The notes beneath the pieces were generated by a model. That model was not told the origin of the DNA. It did no database searches and saw nothing but the letters and a program-made list of their open reading frames with translations. 11,750 bases of DNA from Dehalococcoidia bacterium (GTDB lineage Bacteria; Chloroflexota; Dehalococcoidia; SAR202; UBA11138): NCBI GenBank assembly GCA_012270625.1, contig JAAXHZ010000131.1, positions 1 through 11,750 on the forward strand. The letters are read 5' to 3'. Of this stretch, positions 1 through 5,817 are shown one piece after another. The translations under genes were made by a program, and so were the position numbers. Numbering within the stretch: the first letter of the stretch is position 1; each line of letters begins with the position of its first letter.

Positions 1-149
1 TCTTTGACTACTTCCTTTTCTACCTCGACCTCTTTGACGACCTCGACTACCTTCTCAACCACCTCTGGCTCAGCAGTCTGACAGGCGCCAAGCGCAAGGA
101 TAGCTGCAAGAATCGCCATCGCTCCAAGACCCATACTCCGTAGATTCAT
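1..149 (-). CDS. Secreted lipoprotein, N-terminal part (probable ABC substrate-binding protein)
   Basis: Reading from the ATG at 149-147 on the minus strand gives 49 codons before the window edge cuts the gene. The protein opens with MNLRSMG, then a hydrophobic stretch (about residues 7-22) and a lipobox LGAC with the lipidated Cys at residue 23. This is a type II signal peptide, so the mature protein is membrane anchored outside the cytoplasm. After QTAEPE comes a low-complexity run of Val, Glu and Lys (about residues 29-49). A linker of this kind is common just after the lipobox in Chloroflexota extracellular solute-binding proteins (peptide or sugar ABC importers), so that is the best guess, but no binding domain is visible. 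A strong AGGAGG Shine-Dalgarno (minus strand, 160-155) lies 5 nt before the start. A good promoter lies upstream at 242-270. The gene is divergent from everything else here. Confidence 0.8.
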   Translation of the reverse strand, partial: MNLRSMGLGAMAILAAILALGACQTAEPEVVEKVVEVVKEVEVEKEVVK

Positions 150-241
150 GACATCCTCCTGTTCTTGACTGCTGGACAAAATAGGGGCGGTTTTTTCAAG
201 CTGCAATCGGTGTCGGCTGGTAGGCTCCTCCGTGAGTCCGA

Positions 242-270
242 ACGATACAGCGCATCAGGGTAGTTGTCAA
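242..270 (-). promoter_or_regulatory. Sigma-70-type promoter for the divergent lipoprotein gene
   Basis: On the minus strand a perfect TTGACA -35 box (270-265) is followed by a 17-nt spacer and TATCGT (247-242), which matches the -10 consensus at 4 of 6 positions. The start of transcription would fall near 235, leaving a leader of about 85 nt before the ATG at 149. The location directly upstream of the lipoprotein gene supports it. This is seen by eye and not experimentally supported. Confidence 0.6.
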
Positions 271-308
271 TTTACACAGCAGATGGCGAAAATTGCATAA
301 GAATATTC

Positions 309-332
309 GAGGAGTGAGTGGAGAGGAGTGAG
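309..332. repeat. Short direct repeat, GAGGAGTGAG twice
   Basis: The 10-mer GAGGAGTGAG occurs at 309-318 and again at 323-332, a 14-bp period, in the middle of the divergent intergenic region between the two promoters. It could be a regulator site or simple purine-rich sequence. The rest of 150-483 holds the two promoters and nothing else that I can recognise; no open reading frame there looks real. Confidence 0.35.
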
Positions 333-394
333 AGCCACCCAGTCACCGCTCCGGGTCATGGCTAATGCAATTCTCTAACACCAAACAGTGCGAA

Positions 395-424
395 TTGACA
401 CCGTTTGATACCCAACTTTAGAAT
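395..424 (+). promoter_or_regulatory. Sigma-70-type promoter for the Lrp/AsnC-domain gene
   Basis: TTGACA (395-400) is a perfect -35 box. It is followed by an 18-nt spacer and TAGAAT (419-424), 5 of 6 matches to TATAAT. Transcription would start near 431, giving a leader of about 50 nt before the ATG at 484. It points away from the minus-strand promoter at 242-270, so the region is a divergent promoter pair. Confidence 0.65.
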
Positions 425-483
425 GCAGGCACTTTTCCAAGCTGAGAACACACTGCGCGACACGACGCACGGAGATTAAGCCA

Positions 484-723
484 ATGAGCACCAAAGCCTA
501 TGTTCTGATCGAGACCGCCGTTGGTGAGTCCGAGGACGTATCGAATGCCCTCCGGTCGCTGCCGGGTGTGGACGCCGTAGATACGGTGACCGGCCCATAC
601 GACATCATCGCAGTCGTATCGGCGAACGACCTGAACGCGGTCGGTCAGATAGTGACGCGAGAGATCCACACAGTGGCGGGCATCGTGCGGACTGTGACCT
701 GCATGGTGGTGGGCGGCCCATAG
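484..723 (+). CDS. Stand-alone Lrp/AsnC ligand-binding (RAM) domain protein
   Basis: This 79-residue protein covers only the effector-binding domain of Lrp/AsnC regulators, an alpha/beta ferredoxin-like fold that binds small molecules (often amino acids) between subunits. It has no helix-turn-helix. The pattern fits the family: a first strand KAYVLIET, the helix VSNALRSLPGVDAV, the conserved turn TGPYDIIAVV at about residues 36-45, and a last strand GIVRTVTCMVV. Stand-alone copies of 75-100 residues are known in bacteria and archaea; they are thought to assemble into oligomers and may modulate full-length Lrp proteins or sense metabolites. The start is ATG with GGAG at 471-474. It has its own promoter at 395-424 and a hairpin downstream at 771-792, so it is probably transcribed alone or with read-through into the acyl-CoA dehydrogenase gene. 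Its ligand cannot be told from sequence. Confidence 0.85.
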   Translation: MSTKAYVLIETAVGESEDVSNALRSLPGVDAVDTVTGPYDIIAVVSANDLNAVGQIVTREIHTVAGIVRTVTCMVVGGP

Positions 724-770
724 GCCCGGCTAGCCGCAGAGACGGCAAAAACTGAAGATTCGATCAGCCG

Positions 771-792
771 GGGGCGCACCAGTGTGCGCCCC
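771..792 (+). terminator. GC-rich hairpin after the Lrp/AsnC-domain gene, possible terminator
   Basis: GGGGCGCAC (771-779) and GTGCGCCCC (784-792) form a perfect 9-bp stem closing a 4-nt loop. The stem is stable, but what follows (TGCGCTTTATG) is only weakly T-rich, so it is an imperfect intrinsic terminator. It may give partial read-through to the gene at 835, for which I see no promoter of its own. Confidence 0.5.
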
Positions 793-806
793 TGCGCTTT
801 ATGTGC

Positions 807-821
807 CCAGCTTTGAGCTGG
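807..821 (+). repeat. Small hairpin just before the acyl-CoA dehydrogenase ribosome-binding site
   Basis: CCAGCT (807-812), loop TTG, AGCTGG (816-821) make a perfect 6-bp hairpin that ends just before the GGAGG ribosome-binding site (823-827). The 13-nt core CAGCTTTGAGCTG recurs at 5787-5799 before the second permease gene, where the outermost pair is G-C instead of C-G. The shared core and its place right before a ribosome-binding site suggest an RNA element affecting translation or mRNA stability. Confidence 0.5.
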
Positions 822-822
822 T

Positions 823-827
823 GGAGG
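823..827 (+). promoter_or_regulatory. Ribosome-binding site that supports a TTG start
   Basis: GGAGG lies 7 nt before TTG at 835-837. No in-frame ATG or GTG close by gives the expected N-terminus, so this site decides the start of the acyl-CoA dehydrogenase. Confidence 0.7.
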
Positions 828-834
828 CTACACA

Positions 835-1959
835 TTGGACCTTGGTCTGAACGAGTTCCAGCAGATGCTGAGAAACAGCGCCCGTGAGTTCCTCGAAGCG
901 GAGTGTCCGATTTCGTATGTCCGAGATATGGAGGCGGACGAACGGGGCTACTCTCCGGAGATTTGGAGCGCAATGGCCGAGCTGGGGTGGCTGGGCCTGG
1001 TTATCCCTGAAGAGTATGGAGGCGAGGGTCTGGGATTCGTTGAGCTTGCGATCCTGCTCGAAGAGATGGGGAGCGCGCTGCTTCCAGGCCCCTACTTTTC
1101 GACGGTCGTCATGGCTGGGGTCGCGCTCGCCGAGACAGGATCCGATGTTCAGAAGAACGAGTACCTGGCGCGCATAGCCCGAGGGCAGCTCATCGCGACT
1201 ATGGCCATCATCGAACCCAGCGGACTATGGGAGCCACGCGGAATCGAGGCGGTCGCTCGCCGCTCTGACGACGGATACGTCATCAGCGGCGTCAAGCTGT
1301 ATGTGCCGAACGCGCACGTCTCAGACTACGTCATCGTCGCCGCCAGAACGGGAGAGTGTGAGACCGACGTCAGCCTGTTCATCGTTCCATCCAACGCCGA
1401 CGGACTGAGCCAGACGCTGCTCCAGACCATAGCCGCCGACCGGCAGTCGGAGCTGGTCTTAGACGACGTCAGTGTCTCCGAATCTGCCCTGCTCGGCGAC
1501 TTCAACGGCGGGTGGGACACGGTTGCCACTGTGCTCAGATGGGGCGCGGTCGGGAAGTGTGCCGAGATGCTGGGTGGAGCGCAGCGTGTCCTGGACATGA
1601 CCGTCCAGTACGCCAAGGAGCGGATACAGTTCGGACGGGCCATCGGGTCGTTCCAGGCCGTCCAGCACCACGCTGCCGACATGGCCGCCGATGTCGATGG
1701 GTGTCGTTACATAACTTACCAGGCGGCGTGGACGCTTGCGCAGGGTCTGCCTGCCGACCGGGAGGTCGCGATGGCGAAGGCGTGGGTATCGGACGCGTAC
1801 CAGCGCGTCTGCGCGCTGAGTCACCAGAGCCACGGAGCCGTCGGTTTCACCAGAGAGTATGACTTGCAGCTGTACTCCCGCAGGGCAAAGGCTGCCGAGC
1901 TGATGTTTGGGGATGCCGATGTCCACCTCGAAGCGGTGGCGTCCGCGATTGGGCTGTGA
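835..1959 (+). CDS. Acyl-CoA dehydrogenase family flavoprotein
   Basis: A 374-residue acyl-CoA dehydrogenase, the FAD enzyme family that makes the 2,3-double bond of acyl-CoA thioesters; length is normal. The N-terminal helical domain starts LNEFQQMLRNSAREFL. The middle beta domain has AIIEPSG (125-130) and GYVISGVKLYVPNAHVSDYV (147-166). The C-terminal helical domain has the FAD-contact pattern ERIQFGRAIGSFQAVQHHAADM (262-283) and GAVGFTREYDLQLY (334-347). The TTG start is set by GGAGG 7 nt upstream and matches the family N-terminus. By eye, the position of the medium-chain enzyme's catalytic Glu (in YEGT) falls on Phe358 of MFGD, and the alternative helix-G Glu of isovaleryl-CoA dehydrogenase is not evident either. 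Such copies are known as non-catalytic halves of heteromeric enzymes acting on sterol side chains or dicarboxylic acyl-CoAs. No partner is in the window and the substrate is unknown. Confidence 0.9.
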   Translation: MDLGLNEFQQMLRNSAREFLEAECPISYVRDMEADERGYSPEIWSAMAELGWLGLVIPEEYGGEGLGFVELAILLEEMGSALLPGPYFSTVVMAGVALAETGSDVQKNEYLARIARGQLIATMAIIEPSGLWEPRGIEAVARRSDDGYVISGVKLYVPNAHVSDYVIVAARTGECETDVSLFIVPSNADGLSQTLLQTIAADRQSELVLDDVSVSESALLGDFNGGWDTVATVLRWGAVGKCAEMLGGAQRVLDMTVQYAKERIQFGRAIGSFQAVQHHAADMAADVDGCRYITYQAAWTLAQGLPADREVAMAKAWVSDAYQRVCALSHQSHGAVGFTREYDLQLYSRRAKAAELMFGDADVHLEAVASAIGL

Positions 1960-2014
1960 GTTCTTATGGGGGGCGACTTGGCTGAGCCTCGATTCTTAGT
2001 CGCGTCTCGGAGTG

Positions 2015-2029
2015 ACGACTTGAAGTCGT
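2015..2029. repeat. Perfect palindrome in the gap before the first permease
   Basis: ACGACTT (2015-2021), one central G, then AAGTCGT (2023-2029). As RNA it could form a short hairpin; as DNA it could be a dimeric regulator site. It lies in the 146-bp gap between the acyl-CoA dehydrogenase stop and the permease start, where I see no convincing sigma-70 promoter. Confidence 0.4.
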
Positions 2030-2049
2030 ACTTTGCCGATAGCTGAGTC

Positions 2050-2065
2050 ACGGCCTGACGGCCGT
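2050..2065 (+). terminator. Hairpin upstream of the first permease, weak terminator or leader element
   Basis: ACGGCC (2050-2055), loop TGAC, GGCCGT (2060-2065) form a 6-bp GC-rich stem. It is followed by TGAAAGCG, with no T tract, so it is a poor intrinsic terminator for the upstream gene. It may instead be part of the leader of the permease transcript. Confidence 0.3.
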
Positions 2066-2079
2066 TGAAAGCGATTGTG

Positions 2080-2109
2080 ATGGATATCAGTGTGCGGTGG
2101 TCGGGATGA
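2080..2109 (+). other. Possible 9-codon leader ORF overlapping the permease start
   Basis: ATG at 2080 opens a nine-codon frame (MDISVRWSG) whose TGA (2107-2109) overlaps the permease ATG at 2106 as ATGA. This arrangement would allow translational coupling, useful because the permease start has only a weak GGTGG ahead of it. The upstream sequence shows no clear ribosome-binding site for the small frame, so it may be chance. Confidence 0.2.
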
Positions 2110-5100
2110 CGATCATATCCTTCATTTCCAAGCGTCTGTCCGACGACTGGAAACTCCTTGCGGCGATATTCTCGGGGATCACCATAGCGGCCACGCTGCT
2201 CGCGGGAGCTCCGATCTACATAAGCACGCTCGAACGCCAGGGCATAGATACGGCTATTGACCGCGCGAATCAGTCCTACCTGAACATCTACGCGGCCTCT
2301 CCGTACATAACGTTGGACGGCGACTCACTCGATGCCACAGAGCAGCATTTCAACGACGCGATAGACGACAACATCACGGAGATATACAGGGGTCACGTGC
2401 GCTTCCTGAAGTCGCCTACCTTTCTGGTGGGGACGCCGCAGTCGCCATTGGCTCCTATTTCCCAGGTCCCGGAAGAGGGCACCCGCGTCTCACGCGGGTA
2501 CTTCCAACACATAGAGGACCTTGAGAATCACGTCACCTTCCTGCAAGGTCGTATGGCCTCAGACGAAGTGGTCTGGGAAGACGGCAGACCCAGAATGGAA
2601 GCTATCATCGGCCAGCCGGCGAAGGATGCGTTCAATCTCGAAATCGGCCATAGAGTCATATTCGCGCCATCGCTGAGCGATCCGATGCGGGCAGTGATCG
2701 AGATAGTGGGCATCGTCGAACCGACCGATCCTGCGGAAGAGTACTGGCAGCAGAACCCCAACATCTTCCTGGACCCCGCTCCGCTGGAGGAGCTGCCTGA
2801 CGCCGAGTTGGAGGTCGATCCCGAAGAGCCGCCTCTGCCCGTGTTCGTCACACAGCTTGTACTCGTCGAGGGCGTCGGGAGAGCCTACCCCGGCACACTC
2901 GTCAACTCCAGCTGGTTCGTGTACGTGGACAGGGAGGGCCTGAAGGGATGGGATAAGGACGAGGCGCGTGTACGGCTGGCCGCGATGGAGTCGGAGGTGT
3001 CCATCGGGATGCCCGGCTCGGTCGTATTGACAGGAATCAGGGGACTGCTGGACAGCTTCGAAAAGCGGAGCTTCTTCACGAGCGTACCCCTGCTGCTCCT
3101 GCTCGTCGTGACGGCCATCACAGTGCTGTACTACATACTGATGATGGTCTCATACCTGGTGTCGAGTCGCGAGGCAGACGTCGCGCTTCTCCGAAGCAGG
3201 GGCGTCAGCTCATGGCAGCTTGCGCGCATCTACGCACTGGAGGGAATTGGAATCACTGCGATCGCCTCTGTTATCGCGCCGTTTGTCGCGATGGGGAGCA
3301 TCTCGCTCGCCGGCAAGCTAAGCTACTTTGACGACATCACGCTCGGAGGGTTCCTGCCGGTCTCGCTAGAGGTGACGCCGTTCCTTGTATCAGGCGGTGT
3401 TGGTCTTCTGTGCCTGGCCATCTACGTAGTCCCCGGCGTCGTCGGCGCGAGAACAGGACTGATCGTACACAAGCTGCGGTCTTCGCGTCCGCCGTCAGCG
3501 CCGCTGTTCCAGCGCTACTTCATCGATGTCGGACTCATGGTGATTGGTGGGCTGGTCTTCTGGGAGCTGTTCGCTCGCGGTCAGATCATATCCGGCGGGC
3601 TTTTCGGCGAGAGGGGTGTCAACGAGGCGCTGCTGTTCGCGCCGGTGCTGCTGCTCACAGTGGTCGCGCTGCTGTTCATGAGATTCTTCCCTCTGATAGT
3701 GCGATACTTGAGCGGCGACTCCCCGACGCTAATGCACGTGGTCGCGGTCGCGACGCTGGCTGGCCTCGGGCTGACGATCGCGGTACAGCATATCAGGATC
3801 GGCGAGGAGCTGGGCTGGCTGAGCCGCGCAGCGCATCTCGCGCTGATCGGACTGTTCTACTACGGCACGTGGAGTACCAGGCGCCACATCCTCTTCATCT
3901 TGGGTCTGGTGGCGCAGGCCGCCCTGATCGCGCTCTTCATCCGCGTCGAGGCTCCGGCTACCGATGCTGTCGCCTACATCCCCACCGTCATTCTTGGCGC
4001 GCTGGTACCGCTCCAGGTCGTGTACATCGCGCTCCGCGGCCTGTCCAGAGTGTACCCAGTCTGGGTATCGATGGCGATCTGGCGGATGGCCAGAAACCCG
4101 CTTCAGTACAGTTGGCTGGTGCTTCTGATAGTTATGGTTACCGGACTGGGAGTGCTGGCGACAACGGTCGGGGGCACCCTGGACCGATCCTACGAGGAGC
4201 GAATCCTGTACGAGGTTGCATCAGACCTGCGCGTGACCGGCGTACCCACACACTTCGCGCAGGGCACCGAGGAGATCAAGCGCAGGTATCTAACAATGTC
4301 TGGGGTCAGCTCAGTCTCACTCGCTCTGAGAGGCGAAGGGTCGGTCGGGGCCACGTACTCGGGCAACAGCTTTGGTGTGCTGGCGGTCGAGTCGGACGAG
4401 TTCCCTTACGTCACCTGGTACAGAGACGACTTCTCCGAGCGCCCTCTGCCACAGGTGATGAGTCTTCTCAGGAGCGGCGCGAACCAACCCAGCATCGATC
4501 TGCCCGAGGGGGCCGAAAACCTGTACGTCTGGACTCGCACTATGGACGAGTACCCCAACATGTTCCTGTGGATGGTAGTGCAGGACCGTCGAGGAGTCAC
4601 TGATACCATAACCTTCGGGCCTGTAACGGGTACCGAGTGGACACTTAGGGGTTCGAGGATCCCGTTCCATCTTCAGCCGCCTCTGAGCCTGATCAGCGTT
4701 CAGATTTACGAGCCCGCATTCGGCCCTGCTGGGACCGCGGGCACCCTGCTTCTGGACGACATCCAGGCATCCGTGAGGGGCAGCGAGGAAAGACACACAC
4801 TCGACGACTTCGAAGGCCCCAATAAGTGGACTCCGCTTTCAACGTCGATGATATCCAAGGACCTCCTCGGCTACACTCGCGAGGGCGCCAAGAACGGCGC
4901 GCGCTCGGCAGTATTCACTTTTGGGAAGGATACTGACAGGGGCATTCGCGGGTTCTACAGGAGCCCCACCGGAGGTCCCGTGCCGGTGATCGCCAGCGCG
5001 AGCTTCACAAGGAGGACCGGGACGGTCGTCGGCAATGCCCTCATCGTCAACGTGTTCGGAAGACTCATACCTGTTCGCATCATGGACACCGTTAACTACT

Positions 5101-5768
5101 TCCCGACCATGGATCCGGCTGGCAACGGCTTCCTGATAGCCGATCTCGACGGCTTTCTGCGTCATCTCAACATCCTGACCCCAATCGGGAGCATCAGACC
5201 GAACGAGCTGATACTGAAGGAGGCGCCGGGAGCGGGCGAAGAGGCGTATCAGTATGGCCTGGCGCTCGCACGGTCGCCGCACCTGGTGCATGACCGCACC
5301 AAGCTCCTGGAGACGCTGCGCCTGGATCCTCTGATAACAGCTGGGTGGCGTGCCATGGTGCTCGTCTCTTTCGCCGTTATAATCTTCGTATCTGCGCTCG
5401 GGTACATCACCTATCTGATCTCATTCGCGGGACAGAGCAGGGCGGAGACGGGTTTCCTGCAGGCGCTCGGTCTCCGGCGTGGTCAGATGACGCGGCTCCT
5501 CAGCTCGGAGCATCTGGTGGTTGTCTCGATTGGTCTGCTGCTCGGCACCGTGGCCGGGTTCGCCATGAGCAACATCATGGTGTCCGCGCTCGCGGTAACT
5601 GAAGATGGCCTTCCCGTGGTCCCGCCGTTCATTCTGACGACGGATTGGGAGTTCATGGCGCCGACCTACGCCGCGCTGGTGGTCACGTTTGTCGGGGCGC
5701 TGCTGTGGCTCTCGCGCTCGGTTTCGAGGGTGAACATTCACGAGATGTCCCGTCTGGAGGGCGAGTGA
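2106..5768 (+). CDS. Giant FtsX-family ABC transporter permease (first of a paralogous pair)
   Basis: About 1220 residues, far longer than MacB or LolC (400-650). The order is: N-terminal helix (LLAAIFSGITIAATLLAGAP, near 17-38); an extracytoplasmic domain to about 325; an FtsX core (near 328-450) with the cytoplasmic coupling stretch SREADVALLRSRGVSSWQL; helices near 472-695; a large outer domain (about 695-1080); and a C-terminal FtsX core (about 1080-1215). The outer domain holds two beta-sandwich-like stretches, the second opening LLDDIQ ... LDDFEGPNKWTPL near 880-910, like galactose-binding or carbohydrate-binding modules. Two FtsX cores plus outer domains indicate a type VII, mechanotransmission-type ABC permease powered by MacB/LolD-like ATPases such as those at the right of the window; the cargo is unknown. 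ATG 2106 is chosen over in-frame GTG 2097 because of GGTGG at 2096-2100. A block of about 110 residues (near 545-655, several helices) is absent from the paralogue downstream. Confidence 0.88.
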   Translation: MTIISFISKRLSDDWKLLAAIFSGITIAATLLAGAPIYISTLERQGIDTAIDRANQSYLNIYAASPYITLDGDSLDATEQHFNDAIDDNITEIYRGHVRFLKSPTFLVGTPQSPLAPISQVPEEGTRVSRGYFQHIEDLENHVTFLQGRMASDEVVWEDGRPRMEAIIGQPAKDAFNLEIGHRVIFAPSLSDPMRAVIEIVGIVEPTDPAEEYWQQNPNIFLDPAPLEELPDAELEVDPEEPPLPVFVTQLVLVEGVGRAYPGTLVNSSWFVYVDREGLKGWDKDEARVRLAAMESEVSIGMPGSVVLTGIRGLLDSFEKRSFFTSVPLLLLLVVTAITVLYYILMMVSYLVSSREADVALLRSRGVSSWQLARIYALEGIGITAIASVIAPFVAMGSISLAGKLSYFDDITLGGFLPVSLEVTPFLVSGGVGLLCLAIYVVPGVVGARTGLIVHKLRSSRPPSAPLFQRYFIDVGLMVIGGLVFWELFARGQIISGGLFGERGVNEALLFAPVLLLTVVALLFMRFFPLIVRYLSGDSPTLMHVVAVATLAGLGLTIAVQHIRIGEELGWLSRAAHLALIGLFYYGTWSTRRHILFILGLVAQAALIALFIRVEAPATDAVAYIPTVILGALVPLQVVYIALRGLSRVYPVWVSMAIWRMARNPLQYSWLVLLIVMVTGLGVLATTVGGTLDRSYEERILYEVASDLRVTGVPTHFAQGTEEIKRRYLTMSGVSSVSLALRGEGSVGATYSGNSFGVLAVESDEFPYVTWYRDDFSERPLPQVMSLLRSGANQPSIDLPEGAENLYVWTRTMDEYPNMFLWMVVQDRRGVTDTITFGPVTGTEWTLRGSRIPFHLQPPLSLISVQIYEPAFGPAGTAGTLLLDDIQASVRGSEERHTLDDFEGPNKWTPLSTSMISKDLLGYTREGAKNGARSAVFTFGKDTDRGIRGFYRSPTGGPVPVIASASFTRRTGTVVGNALIVNVFGRLIPVRIMDTVNYFPTMDPAGNGFLIADLDGFLRHLNILTPIGSIRPNELILKEAPGAGEEAYQYGLALARSPHLVHDRTKLLETLRLDPLITAGWRAMVLVSFAVIIFVSALGYITYLISFAGQSRAETGFLQALGLRRGQMTRLLSSEHLVVVSIGLLLGTVAGFAMSNIMVSALAVTEDGLPVVPPFILTTDWEFMAPTYAALVVTFVGALLWLSRSVSRVNIHEMSRLEGE

Positions 5769-5785
5769 TGACGCCTCTTACATGT

Positions 5786-5800
5786 GCAGCTTTGAGCTGC
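5786..5800 (+). repeat. Small hairpin before the second permease, relative of the one at 807-821
   Basis: GCAGCT (5786-5791), loop TTG, AGCTGC (5795-5800). The core CAGCTTTGAGCTG and the preceding ATGTG are shared with the hairpin at 807-821. The outermost pair is swapped (C-G there, G-C here), which keeps the stem. It ends 5 nt before the GGAGG at 5806-5810. Confidence 0.5.
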
Positions 5801-5805
5801 CGTCT

Positions 5806-5810
5806 GGAGG
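5806..5810 (+). promoter_or_regulatory. Ribosome-binding site deciding the second permease start
   Basis: GGAGG ends 7 nt before ATG 5818 but only 4 nt before the in-frame GTG at 5815, so ATG 5818 is preferred. Confidence 0.65.
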
Positions 5811-5817
5811 GTGAGTG

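Noticed and set aside
1..149. The periodic TTC/CTC-rich start of the window as a tandem DNA repeat or CRISPR-like array
   Set aside because: It is the coding sequence of the Val/Glu/Lys-rich linker of the minus-strand lipoprotein. The period is irregular and there are no spacers.
418..669. An 83-codon minus-strand frame overlapping the Lrp/AsnC-domain gene
   Set aside because: It is antisense to a gene with promoter, ribosome-binding site and clear family match, and no recognisable protein results.
1459..1926. A 155-codon minus-strand frame inside the acyl-CoA dehydrogenase
   Set aside because: It is the antisense of strongly conserved dehydrogenase motifs. No ribosome-binding site or family pattern was seen.
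3410..4603. A 397-codon open frame on the plus strand inside the first permease
   Set aside because: It lies wholly within the permease in another frame, is rich in Arg, Ala and Gly with no domain pattern, and the permease frame shows clear FtsX features over the same bases. It is a GC-driven shadow.
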